Of a stretch of DNA of 64,000 bases, positions 24,633 through 36,260 are shown in pieces; the stretch's first letter is position 1, and every line of letters begins with the position of its first letter. Under the pieces are notes generated by a model. It ran no database searches, was not told the DNA's origin, and saw only the letters and a list, made by a program, of their open reading frames with translations. The translations under genes were made by a program, and so were the position numbers. The stretch is from Liolophura sinensis. Taxonomy: Eukaryota; Mollusca; Polyplacophora; Chitonida; Chitonidae. The stretch is taken from NCBI RefSeq assembly GCF_032854445.1, contig NC_088306.1, positions 314,501 through 378,500 of the forward strand, written 5' to 3'.

Positions 24633-26390
24633 ATGTCCGACATAACGCATTACCGAGCGGCGATCGGGCACTGGTCTAATTTTATGTATTATACTCTTCG
24701 TATCATAAAACTGTGTAATTTACTTATAGAGATAGACTTGTACTGCAGTGCAACGTTCACTTTGCCTGGTCTAATCGTTCTTTCTGTAGTATTTACTATC
24801 TGTAACCAAGACGTCTTCACTATTGTCAATTTGATCATTCTAACTCGCTATGGCGATGTACACAAAAATCCTGGCCCTGGTCCATCACAGTTACAATCCA
24901 TGACCTGCTGCCATATCAATCCACGAAGCCTTTCAACACTAGGCGACGACCATTTACAACCATATGGTAAACTGGATGAAATTCAGTTCATTTTGGCCAG
25001 ACAGTTCGAATATCACTTGATTTCTGTTATTGAAACCTGGCTTAGTCCTAATATATCAGATGATGTTATTAATATTGACAGTTATCTTGTGGAAAGAAAA
25101 GACAGAAACAGGCACGATCGTGGCATAGCAATTTATTTCAAATCTGTTCTTGCTGTTACTCGTCGTAAAGACCTCGAAACAGAACATGAAATGTTATGGA
25201 TTTCAGTATTTTGGATTTTTATGTGCAAAGCTTTGAATTCTCGCGTGAAGTAACTATTTCAGAAAACCTAGACGCAATAGTCATATTGGCAGATTTTCCT
25301 GGCAGCTTTTTCGCTCGCAAAATTGGAATGAATTTCATCATGGTAGTGAACTTAAAATGGACCTTTATAACATGATTAAGGGAAAAAAATTTGTCCCGAT
25401 AATCGACAAGCCTACGAGATATTCTGACAAAACCGCCAATCTACTGGATTTAATTATAACGGATAGCCCTGGATTTGTTACAGAATCTGGAGTTGCCTGT
25501 CCTTTAACGAATCTAGATCTCTGAACGATGTATTGTGTTCTTAATATTTCCAAAATTAACAGGCCTAAGGAAAACAAAAGACAATTCTGGGACTACAAAA
25601 CAGTTAACCTAGAAGAACTGAATAATGTACTAAAAAGTACACCTTTTGACCTAATTATAGACATTTTCTATTCCATCGACGATAAAATCGATGCGTGGAC
25701 CGAATTATTTCTTTCGTGTTGTGCCCAGACTATCCCAAACAAAATAGTCATAATAAGGTCAAGGGATCAGCCTTGGATGACTAATGACGTCCGACGTAAA
25801 TTTCGAATTGGAGACAGATTCAAAAAGTTCAAACACACAAAGTCGGACGATGATAACTTCTATGTCCTTTAGGCTAGACGAGAAGCCAGTGTGACAAAAC
25901 GCAATGCGATTAGGATACACACCAACTCTATAATGTTGAAATTGTCCGATCCCAATGTTGACACGAAGACTTACTGGAAACTAATGAAATCTGTCCTCGA
26001 CTTTAAAGCAAAAACCCCAAATACCTCCACTCTTAGTTAACAACAAAGTTATATCTGACGACCGGGACAAAGCATATGAATTTTGTAAATTTTTCGCCTC
26101 CATATCTGCACTGGTTAAAAACCCGCGTGATTTACGACAATTTCCATATGTTTCTGACTCTCGCCTAAGTTTAGTTCAAACAAGTGAATCTGAAGTTTTA
26201 TTGCTGTTAAAACGCCTGAAGGTTAAAAAAGCCTGCGGTATTAATATGGTATCTAATTTTATGTTAAAACACTCCGCCGTAAATATTGCTTTTTGGGTTG
26301 CAAAATTATTTAACACTGATTCACATCGCTGTTTCTGTGTTATTTTATTAATAGCTTTGTTTGAGTCTCGTAAATACCGATAGTTCATAA
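24633..26390 (+). pseudogene. LINE ORF2: 2A-like leader, AP endonuclease, start of RT
   Basis: The open part (24633-25253) has a hydrophobic leader, then RYGDVHKNPGPGP (2A-like motif at 24852-24878), then HINPRSLSTL, the usual start of the endonuclease. SVIETWLSPNISDD carries the catalytic glutamate region and RGIAIYFKS a conserved strand. After frame changes come VILADFPGSF (the GDFN-like block, aspartate kept), NLLDLIITDSPGF and SGVACPLTN. The connector at 25528-25872 includes RDQPWMTNDVRRKFRIGDRF, then stops. Fragments KAYEFCKFFASI, LLKRLKVKKACGINMVSNF and VAKLFNTDSH correspond to the first RT blocks. The FADD-bearing palm and everything after it are absent. This is an APE-type non-LTR ORF2, CR1/L2-like by layout. 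The missing half and multiple frameshifts exclude activity. Confidence 0.78.
24852..24878 (+). other. 2A-like motif GDVHKNPGP in LINE ORF2
   Basis: GDVHKNPGP, just ahead of the endonuclease, fits D-V-x-x-N-P-G-P. Canonical ribosome-skipping 2A motifs have Glu where this has His (D-V-E-x-N-P-G-P). APE-type non-LTR elements are known to carry such motifs after a hydrophobic leader. Whether a His variant works is not something the sequence tells. Confidence 0.7.
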
Positions 26391-26400
26391 AACCATAGCT

Positions 26401-29400
26401 GTTGACCATAAAATACTCTGCATAGGTACCCACCCCAGCCACTTCCCTTCCTACTCACACACCACCTTACCCCAAATAAATAACGTTGTTTCTACACGTA
26501 GTAGATTCTGGGGTTAGCCACTGCTTGAGAGCAGTCACTTCTGGCGGGAACTGCACGCGCGTGACCCCGTCAAACGGAGCTGTCTAGCCTTTGGCCAATC
26601 ACAATAATTTCAACATCTAGACGAAAATAATGTATCAGCAAGTCGGAAAGGTCATCAAAAGGGAGTAAAATATGCAAGCATTTTGTAGAATACTTACGTT
26701 TGAGAACACGAAGGAAATGTGGCAGTGGGGCCTATTCTAAACTTCAGCTAAACACAGCAGTTTAGAAGAAATTGTACAACTTGCATGTACTACATGTCGT
26801 TGCGGAGAGAGGTAGCTCTCAAAAAAACAGCCTCAAATGTGTCGTAACAGTGTCGAAATGGCGGCAAGGAACATTAACCGCTGTCCGCAGGCGCATTTAG
26901 TCTTCCTGAGAGTAAATCGACGTAACCATATAGTCACTGTTAATAACTGACCTGCTGTCAGATTCGACTGACCAAATTAAAAGGTCCATGGCAATCACGT
27001 TTGTTCACGAAAAATAGTCACATTTTCCTTCCTACACCATAGTAACTCGTGAGTTATCGAGATGGCGGCTGTAGTAGTCTACAGTAGGCGCTAAAATTGT
27101 CCTTTTTTGTCAGTTTGAGTTATTGCAATGGACTATTTTTGGTTATGCCAACCTGAGAGCAGCCTAGTTAATTTGTAGGAACATGCGGTTGACATCTATT
27201 TAAGCCAGGGAAGAGTTAGTCCGCTTGTGATCAGCAGTAAATGTTCTTTACCTTCAGTCCGACACATTTGGGGCTATGTCTCTTCGTAACTCCCGCAACG
27301 GCGTTGCTCGATAAGCCCCCACTCCACCAATACAACATTTCATCTACTGTAACAAAGTGGATAAAACGACCTATTCTGTTTTACGTTTATATCTCGCCGA
27401 AGTTGAACCTTCCGATGTCAGTTTTCGATTGACCTATATTCGACGTCTCCCGATTTCCCGCAGTCAGTATCCCAATTTTCATGATTGTTTGGATTGTACA
27501 TGTCAGACTACTATACATCTACTAAAATTGGAGAAATTATTTGATGGGTTGTACAGCAGTCTATTCGGTTACTCGTGAATGCTAAGCGACTTACAGAGAA
27601 TCTTAGATATCAGTAATCATGTCTGTGTACCGCTTGAAATCGGGTTACACACACGTTCTGAAATGTCTCAAATACCGTTTTCTTTCTTGGTAATGTCACT
27701 ATCCTGTGCGTTTTACAGTCATATTTCTCTGCATACACCAAACGCTAATTTAAAAATGCTAAACCGTTGTTTTCCGAAATCGAGAACTTTTGTGTTACAT
27801 TTTTCAGCACGACATTGCGCACTGCCAACACTGTGGTCATGTTTAGGTCTGACTTTCCAAAATCTGTCTGCTTTCTCTTCGTAGAAGTAAATTCATTTCC
27901 CTATCACTGATTGTTTGATACTGAATTATATTCTGTTTCCTGGCGAGTGCAACACTCCCGCTTTGTCGTCGTGTGACATTTTATAATATTACATAAAGAA
28001 ACAAGACGGCAAAGCCTTTTATTCTATCCATTCAAGTTAATTTTTCATAAATACACTCAATGACAATTTTTTACCCGAATTAAAATGTACTATAAATGAA
28101 CAAAACTGTGTACAGACATTACTGTCAACCTGTGCATAGACATTACTGTCAAATTAATGCCGTCGGCGCGCGAAAACCCACCCTGTTGTTTAAAAAAAAA
28201 GACACAAGAAAAAACAACAACAGAAAATTACCCTGCACTAATTTACAGCTTAATTTACAGGTGGATTTATATCACGACGCCTGCAATTTAAAAACATTAC
28301 AGTATAAGTTATGCAATCTCCTGCTGTGGAAAATTTGCCGGTGTCAAACATGAGAAAGCGTGCGAAAGACAACTCTATAGTCTGCAAGCCCGACGAATCT
28401 TGTACGTGCCTTAGATTTATTGACCCAAATCTTCGTGAGATATGGAAGCCAGATAAAGCTATAATCGTGCCATCGTACTATCGGCCCTTCGCCTGGCTCG
28501 ATAATGCCAAGCGATGGTTCGATGGCACGCGATCCTGCCATCGTTTCGTGCCATCGTGTCATCGACCTTAAGACAATAGATGTGGTGCATTATGGTACAT
28601 ACATTTCATTACCATTGTCTGTTTCTTCCAGCCAGTCGCCTATATTCAGCTACCTGTAAAATCAGTCATACTCACTAGCAAAACTGCCTTTCGTTAATCA
28701 CACGTAACAACACAATCCCTATACATTGATTTGGTGTACGCTTGTATCATACAAGGAATATGCAGTTAGAATACTTTGACTAATCCATAATGTTAAACTC
28801 CATAAACCTGGTTTCAGCACCAAAACCTTTGACGTTATGATCATTTAAAAATTAAACTACTCATACCAGCTCCGAATGTCTTTTTTTTTTGATTTTCATT
28901 TGCATACTGATCACCTTCGGGAAATATATATATTTTGTTTTTGCAGTAAACTTTGTCGATTATAATATAGTCAGAACGGTCAAAAATGAATGATTGCGGC
29001 TAAACGTCACAGTAACACCGTCTTAACACATCGTGGCGACTTTATAATTGGACATTGAATTTAATATGGAGAAAGTTTACCTGTAAGGAAATAAAATTTA
29101 CTATTGGCATATATTTTATTGTTTATTTATATTACAGGTTGTATGCATCAACTCCAGAAATTGTGCGGACGGCACTCAGAGACATGACAAGCTGTGTTTG
29201 CCCAGAAAGCAATCAGCATGCAGAATTTAAACGAACCATATGAGTCAATTTAAGTGGTGCTATAATGGTAGGTCATTGGTATAAATATGCTGCATTACTG
29301 TTCTTTTTTTGTTGTTCTGTTCTACAAGTAATCCACACCAGCACCCGACTGAAGTCCCAACGAGTTTGGCTGTCGCGGGGGATTATTATTTGAAAACAAT

Positions 29401-29510
29401 TACAGATCATCCTGCGGCCATGAACAGAAGTGAAAGACAGCACGCATTCGGAGATTCAATGCATCAACTCCAAAACTTTTTGGCTTTTTATCGACGGTTT
29501 TCAGTTAAAC
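26401..29510. other. Intergenic, no supported gene
   Basis: Short overlapping frames on both strands (for example 27241-27884 and 28311-28571) show no domain or splice support. A segment at about 28470-28560 is dense in CGATGGCACG/CGTGCCATCG words in both orientations and can fold on itself. Similar words occur at 32250-32335. A small direct repeat CATTACTGTCAA lies at about 28120-28152. Confidence 0.5.
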
Positions 29511-29609
29511 AAGGAAGGAAGGGGAGGGGGAGGGGGAGATGGAGGAGAGGAGGAGGGGAGGAGGAGGAGGGAGGAGGAGGGGAGGAGTAGGAGGAGGGGA
29601 GGAGGAGGA
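29511..29609 (+). repeat. Polypurine GGA/GGGGA tract, about 99 bp
   Basis: Almost pure A/G over 99 bases, broken only by T at 29540 and 29588, with many GGAGG and GGGGAGG groups. The strand asymmetry and G-runs could form quadruplex or triplex structures. The open frames rich in Gly/Arg/Glu (plus) and Pro/Ser/Leu (minus) are by-products. Confidence 0.9.
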
Positions 29610-30515
29610 TTACACTCAACGTTGCTGAACCCATACAAAAGCATTTTGGTCACATAGTGTTGGTGAATAGCTGAAAGAAGATCTTCTATTCCAGAATATA
29701 GAGCAAAATTGTCCATATCAAAAATGTAAAGTGTAGGAGTTCTGATTCATAATATTTCGTTAGTACAGTTTGGGTTATTCAGTTCAATTTGTTGTATAAT
29801 CTTTTCGTTTAAATCTGTTTGATTGTGATTGAACGAACTTCTATTGCAGTTTTCTAGTATGCCTTCGTGAAGTTCAGGTGCGACTGGAAGACGTTGCAAG
29901 GTGAAGACAAAACACAAAAGGATGAGCATTCACAAGCTTTATACCTATATTCGTGTATCAGTGATGACCTGTAGTAAATTTATCTTTTCCGTAAGGCACA
30001 TATATGAAGGAAACAACCACGCAGACTCCTTTCAGCAAAAGTTCTACAGACATGCAAAATTCGTCAGCCAGAATTCACCACTTTCTACAGTGCAAAACAT
30101 TTTATATCTTTCCATATCATTTTTCCTATTTTCTCAGAATATCATTGTGATATATATCACTGTCATGAAAGAATATATAGGACTGTGCGCAAATAATAGA
30201 ACGATGATAAACTGCCTAATATTACACTATATACCTGTAGGCCGCGGTAAACCAGAGCGGCAAACGCTTCTCAACTTAAGTATTTAATTAATTCCACATG
30301 TATCAGCCAAAGTATTTAGATATTCCTTATGTAATATTGATGTTATCCAATAAAATCTGGAATTAGAATAGTGTAAGACCGTATATTTCAGTTTAATCGG
30401 GTGGATCGTTTCCCACTTTCGACTTGGTAGGGTATTTAAGCTCAGCAAGTCGTGAAATATGTATGTGTTTGCCATAATTGTGTATATACTTAGAGGCAGT
30501 GGTATATTTTATAGA
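29610..30515. other. Intergenic, no supported gene
   Basis: AT-rich; the 128-codon frame at 29901-30287 has no recognisable domain and no promoter or splice support that I can see. Confidence 0.45.
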
Positions 30516-30642
30516 TTCATTTATTTATTTATTCATTTATCTGATCGGTGTTTACGCCATACTCAAGAATATTTCAGTTATACGACGGCGGCCAGCATTA
30601 TGGCGGGAAGAAACCGGGCAGAGCCCGGGGAAAACTCACAAC
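30516..30642 (-). mobile_element. Family A SINE fragment (tail and core)
   Basis: TTTATTTATTTATTCATTTA then CGGTGTTTACGCCATACTCA, TACGACGGCGGCCAGCATTA and AAACCGGGCAGAGCCCGGGG. It is the 3' half of the SINE in minus orientation. The head is missing beyond about 30642 (5'-truncated). Confidence 0.85.
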
Positions 30643-30817
30643 CTTATATCTCATTGATGTAAAGTCGTTTGATGATATACCTATACGTGCGTCAACACGT
30701 TCTGAAAATGCTATCACGTATATTGAAGTTTCACAAGCAACGAATTGGCTATGTTTTTCTATTGTTTGTTTTCTGCAAGACGTCACCCCACATAATTCTA
30801 CCGATGGGTCTACCGAT

Positions 30818-31197
30818 CAAAGCTCGTACACTTTATTGGCATCTCGTCTGTATACTCCAGCTCACGCGTGTACCTGTAAATAAAACGTAAAGAAACATTG
30901 GCGCTAGTGGCAATGGGCAAAGGATATTTTTACCCCAAATACCTACATGTACCGTAAAACATAAACATTCAAATATTTTCATTAACTAAAACAATCAAAC
31001 GTCTTAATCGCTGACATAACTTTCGACTCCGACTTGTCTCCGACTACAGACAATCTTGCTTTGGCCAGAGGTCTGTGAGCGTTTTGGCGGCTTGTACCTT
31101 TATTTGTCTAGTAATTCTCAAGGCAGGTTTTACCGCCACGTGGTCGTGGTAAGCTGTAGCATGCCAGCCGAACTATATTTATTTTCAAGGCACAGAC
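30818..31197 (+). repeat. Diverged tandem duplication, copy A
   Basis: Shares ordered blocks with 31274-31567: ATTGGCATCT, TCTGTGAGCG/TGTGTGAGCG, AGGTTTTACCGCCA, and a 32-base exact end block that includes CAGCCGAACTATATTTATTT and TTTTCAAGGCACAGAC. It could be an unnamed dispersed repeat present twice. Confidence 0.65.
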
Positions 31198-31273
31198 AAG
31201 TTATATTGTCTATTTTCTCTAAAGGTATCACACAACTGAATGTAATCCGGCGAAAAACTGTAGTTTTGACAGC

Positions 31274-31567
31274 CAAAGATCTTATGCACTGTATTGGCAT
31301 CTTGCCTGCATATTCCAGCAAGACTCGCGCGTCTGAAAACAAAACTTGAAAGCAAAATGTGTTCAAGGATTGAATCAACAAAAACATATTAACAGCAGAT
31401 ATAACTCCCGATGATGTCTTATAGATAATCTTGGTTTCAAGTAGGTGTGTGAGCGTATTTACGGATTGTCTCATTCCTCATTAATTCTCGCGACAGGTTT
31501 TACCGCCAGGTGGTCGCGGTAAGTTGAATGTGACCAGCCGAACTATATTTATTTTCAAGGCACAGAC
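31274..31567 (+). repeat. Diverged tandem duplication, copy B
   Basis: Second, shorter copy of the segment at 30818-31197. Order of the shared blocks is kept, with indels between them, and the strongest identity is in the last 90 bases. Confidence 0.65.
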
Positions 31568-31635
31568 GTGTGTAATCTGACGCGGTAGACGACGGCTGTC
31601 TGGTCGTCAGTTTCCCGCGCTGTGGCCGCAATCTG

Positions 31636-31735
31636 GGCGCTCTTTGTTAGCAGTCTGGACGAGATTTGTCAGCGGTCTGGGCGCGTTTTGTTAGCAGTCT
31701 GGACGAGATTTGTCAGCGGTCTGGGCGCGTTCAGT
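31636..31735 (+). repeat. Short direct repeat, about 46-48 bp, two copies
   Basis: TTGTTAGCAGTCTGGACGAG and ATTTGTCAGCGGTCTGGGCG occur twice in order. The 68-codon frame across this GC-rich stretch is not supported as a gene. Confidence 0.8.
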
Positions 31736-31938
31736 TTACCGTCGGGCGTGGGCAGTACTTTAAAGTGTCACACTCCGTCTGAACATATTGAACACCGCCC
31801 AATACCCGGTATCCCAGTGTATCATTAATTATTATGACGTGACCCGAGGCAATGAGTTCTGGCCGTCAAAACTGAGTTTAGGTACTTTGACTGAGTGTAC
31901 ACGCTTTACGCTCTAAGCAAACCTAAATGAGCCTATAT

Positions 31939-32161
31939 TTTTTTTTTACGCCGTACTCAAGAATATTTCACTTATACGACGGCGGCCAGCATTATGGAAA
32001 ACCCACGACCATCCGCAGGTTGCTGGCAGACCTTCCCACGTACGGCCGGAGAGGAAGACAGCATGAGCTGGTCTTGAACTCACAGCGACCGCATTGGTGA
32101 GAGGCTTCTGGGTCACGACGCTGCGTCAGCGCGCTAACCGACTGAGCCACGGAGGCCCCAT
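31939..32161 (-). mobile_element. tRNA-derived SINE (family A) with internal deletion
   Basis: Minus-strand copy with tRNA head (GGGGCCTCCGTGGCTCAGTC), box B and core. The core skips from CCATAATGCTGG directly to the GTGGGTTTTCC part, losing about 25 bases. Target-site duplications ATGAGCCTATAT (31927-31938) and ATGAGTCTATAT (32162-32173) differ by one base. Confidence 0.9.
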
Positions 32162-32173
32162 ATGAGTCTATAT

Positions 32174-32344
32174 AGAACAAGTACCGGAATCAGAGGCGGA
32201 ATAGGTAAGTAAAGACCAAAATGCACTGCTCTGCTCACGTGACTATTCCTGGAAGGGTGATGGCACGAAGTCACGAAGCGATAGCGCGGCCTTCTGACAC
32301 GACGACACGAAGCGATGGCACGACGTCAAAGAAGCGATCAGCAT
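32174..32344. other. Lead-in to 46-bp array
   Basis: GC-richer stretch with GAAGCGATGGCACGACGTCA and related CGAAGCGAT words, similar to 28470-28560. No gene. Confidence 0.5.
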
Positions 32345-35300
32345 CTGCTGTCACAAACATGTGTCACCTAGTGCCTGTTCATTTCAGTATCTGGTGTCAC
32401 CAGCGTGTGTCACGTTCACACCAAATCACACGTGGATGTTCTTCTCAGCATCTAGTGTCACCAGCATGTGTCACTTTGACACAAGGTCACAAGTGGATGT
32501 TCATGTCAGCATCTGGTGTCACCAACATGTGTCACCTAGTGGATGCTCATCTCAGCATCAGATGTCGCCAGCATGTATCACGTAATGGATGGTCATCTCA
32601 GCATCTGATGTCACCAGCATGTGTCACGTAATGGATAGTCATCTCAGTATCAGATGTCGCCAGCATGCGCCACGTAATGGATGGTCATCTCAGCATCTGA
32701 TGTCACCAGCATGTGTCACGTAATGGATAGTCATATCAGCATCTGATGTTGCCATCATGTGTCACGTAATGGATAGTCATCTCACCATCTGATGTCGTCA
32801 GCATGCGTCACGTAATGGATGGTCATATCAGCATCTGATGTTGCCAGCATGTGTCACGTAATGGATGGTCATCTCAGCATCTGATGTCACCAGCATGCGT
32901 CACGTAATGGATGGTCATATCAGCATCTGATGTTGCCAGCATGTGTCACGTAATGGATAGTCATCTCACCATCTGATGTCGTCAGCATGCGTCACGTAAT
33001 GGATGGTCATATCAGCATCTGATGTTGCCAGCATGTGTCACGTAATGGATAGTCATCTCACCATCTGATGTCGTCAGCATGCGTCACGTAATGGATGGTC
33101 ATATCAGCATCTGATGTTGCCAGCATGTGTCACGTAATGGATGGTCAGCATCTGATGTCGTCAGCATGCGTCACGTAATGGATAGTTATCTCACCATCTG
33201 ATGTCGCCAGCATTTGTCTTGTAACGGATCGTCACCTCAGTATCTGATGTAAACAGCATGTGTCGCCAGCATGCATAACGTAATGGATAGTCATCTCACC
33301 ATCTGATGTCGTCAGCATGCGTCACGTAATGGATGGTCATATCAGCATCTGATGTTGCCAGCATGTGTCACGTAATGGATGGTCAGCATCTGATGTCGTC
33401 AGCATGCGTCACGTAATGGATAGTTATCTCACCATCTGATGTCGCCAGCATTTGTCTTGTAACGGATGGTCACCTCAGTATCTGATGTAAACTGCATGTG
33501 TCGCCAGCATGTATAACGTAATGGATGGTCATCTCAGCATCTGATGTTGCCAGCATGTGTCACGTAATGGATGGTCATCTCAGCATCTGATGTCGCCACC
33601 ATGTGTCACGTAATGGATGGCCATCTCAGCATCTGATGTCGCCAGCATGTGTCACGTAATGGATAGTCATCTCAGCATCAGATGTCACCAGCATGTGTCA
33701 CATAATGGATGGTCATCTCAGTATCAGATGTCGCCAGCATGCGCCACGTAATGGATAGTCATCTCAGCATCTGATGTCGCCAGCATGTGTCTTGTAATGG
33801 ATGGTCATCTCAGTATCTGATATAAACAGCATGTGTCACCAAATGTATGCTCATTTCAGCACTCTGATGTCACCAGCATGTGTCTCTGTATTTGATGTAA
33901 CCAGCATATATCACGTTGACTCCAAGTCACAAGTGGATGTTCATATCATCATTTGGTGTCACCAATATGTGTCACCAGCATGTGGCACCTAGCCAATGTT
34001 CATCTCAGCATCTGGTGTCGTCAGCATGTGGCACCTAGCCAATGTTCATCTCAGCATCTGGTGTCACCAGCATGTGGCACCTAGCCAATGTTCATCTCAG
34101 CATCTGGTGTCGTCAGCAGATGTCACCTAGGGGAACTTTATCTCTGCACCTGATGTATCCAGCATGTGGCACGTTGACACCAGGCTGCAAGAGGATGTTC
34201 ATCTCAACGTCTGGTGTCACCTTCATGTGTCACCTAGTGCATGTTCATCTCAGCGTCTAATGTCATCTTCATGTGTCACGTAGTGGATGTTCCTCCTTTC
34301 ATATGATTTCACCAGCATGTGTTACCTAATGATGCTCATGTTAGCAGCTGATGTCACCAGCATGAGCCACTTTGACACCAGGTCACAAGTGTATATTCAT
34401 CTCATCATCTGTCACCAGCATGTGTCACGTAATTGTTCATGTGTCATCTAGTGTTCATTTCAGCATCTTTTGTCCCCAGAACGTGTCACGCATACACCAG
34501 GTCACAAAAAGATGTTCATGTCAGCATCTGGTGTCAACATTGTGTGTCACAATCGCGTGTCACCTAGTGAATATTTACCTCAATATTTGGTGTCACCGGC
34601 ATGTGTCACTTAGTGGATGTTCATCTCACCGTCTGTCGTCACCAGCATTTGTCACGTGTACACAAGTTCACAAGAGGATTCATTTAAGCATCTCGTGTCA
34701 CAAACACGTGTCACCAGCATGTGTGACCTATTGCATGTTCATCTGAGCATCGGATGTCGCAGTCATGTGACACCTAGTGGATGTTCTTCTCTCCATCTGG
34801 TGTCACTAGCATGTGTCACACCAGATACACCAGGTCACAAGTGGATGCTCCTTTCAGCATTTGGTGTCATTATCATACGACACCTAATTGATTTTATTCT
34901 CATCATCTGGTGTCACCAGCATGTGTAATGTATACACCAGGTCACAAATGGATGCTCATGTCAGCATTTGGTGTCACCAACATGTGTCACCTAGTAGATG
35001 TTGATCTAAGCATCTGCTGTCATCAGCACTTGTCACGTATACACCAGGTCACAAGTGGATGTTCATGTCACTATCTGATGTCACCAACATGTGTCACCAG
35101 CATATGCCACCAAGTGGATGTTCTTCTCACCATCTCGCTTCATAGGCATGTGTCACCCAGTGGTTGTCTATCTTAGCACCTGGTGCCATCGGCATGTGTC
35201 ACCTAGTTCATCTCAGCATCTGGTGTCACCAGTATTTGTCACTTAGTGGATGTACATCTTAGCATCTGGTGTCAACAGGATGTGACACGAAATGGATGTA

Positions 35301-36260
35301 CATCTCAGCATCTGGTGTCACAAGGATGTAGCACATGTTGGATGTTCATCTGAGCATCTGGTGTCACCAGGGTGTAGCACAAAAGGGATGTTCATCTTAG
35401 CATCTGGTGTCACCAGGATGTGGCACATAATCGATGTGCATCTGAGCATATGGTGTCACCAGGATGTGACACGTAATGGATGTACATCTCAGCATCTGAT
35501 GTCGCCAGCATGTGGCACATAATAGTTATACATCTCAACATCTGGTGTCACCAGGATGTGACACGTAATGGATGTACATCTGAGCATCTGGTGTCACCAG
35601 CATGTGGCACATAATGGATGTACATCTCAGCATCTGGTGTCACCAGGAGATGGCACAAAATAGTTATACATCTCAGCATCTGGTGTCACCAGGATGTGGC
35701 ACATAATAGTTATACACCTCTATATCTGGTGTCACCAGGATGTGACACGTAATGGATGTACATCTCAGCATCTGGTGTCACCAGGATGTGGCACGAAAAG
35801 GATGTACATCTCAACATCTGGTGTCACCAGGATGTGGCACATAATAGTTAGACACCTCTATATCGGGTGTCACCAGGATGTGACACGAAAAGGATGAACA
35901 TCTCAGCATCTGGTGTCACCAGGATGTGGCACATAATAGTTATACACCTCTATATATGGTGTCACCAGGGTGTGGCACAAAATGGATGTACATCTGAGCA
36001 TCTGGTGTCACCAGGATGTGACACATAATGAATGTACATCTCAGCATCTGGTGTCACCAGAATGTGGCACAAAATAGTTTTACATCTCAGCATCTGGTGT
36101 CACCCGGATGTGACACATAATAGCTATACACCTCAACATCTAGTGTCACCAGGATGTGACACGTTATGGGTGTACATATCGTCATCTAGTGTCGCCTGGA
36201 TGTGGCACATAATGTATACTCATTTCAGCATCTCGTGTCGCCAGCATGTGACACGTAATA
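32345..36260 (+). repeat. 46-bp satellite array, about 85 copies, zoned subfamilies
   Basis: The unit is 46 bp: GTCACGTAATGGATGGTCAT followed by CTCAGCATCTGATGTCACCA and GCATGT. Subfamilies lie in zones. 32.58-33.8 kb is the CGTAATGGATAGTC/GATGTCGTC form, with a 92-bp dimer order around 32.76-33.09 kb and a 238-base larger duplication (33131 and 33369). 33.96-34.13 kb is a CCTAGCCAATGTTC form. 34.3-35.2 kb is diverged and mixed with CACCAGGTCACAAGTGGATG segments. 35.24-36.25 kb is a GTCACCAGGATGTGGCAC form. The period is not divisible by 3 and the open frames across it are by-products. Confidence 0.95.

Larger units (their letters stand above)
23031..26400 (+). mobile_element. CR1/L2-like non-LTR retrotransposon, 3'-truncated and decayed
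   Basis: A coherent plus-strand LINE: putative 5' UTR (about 23031-23239), ORF1 with a coiled coil and a conserved C-terminal block, then ORF2 with a hydrophobic leader, a 2A-like GDVHKNPGP, an AP-type endonuclease, a connector and the opening segment of the reverse transcriptase. The sequence stops matching at about 26390, before the catalytic YADD region, and no 3' UTR or tail follows. Numerous stops and frameshifts show it is dead. LINEs usually lose their 5' end, so keeping the 5' half and lacking the 3' half is unusual. Confidence 0.82.

Noticed and set aside
27241-27884. Possible gene from stacked frames of 63-101 codons
   Set aside because: Frames overlap in different phases, with no domain, no clear splice sites and no codon signal that I could judge.
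32345-36260. CRISPR-like array
   Set aside because: Units are contiguous without unique spacers and the window is eukaryotic; this is a satellite.
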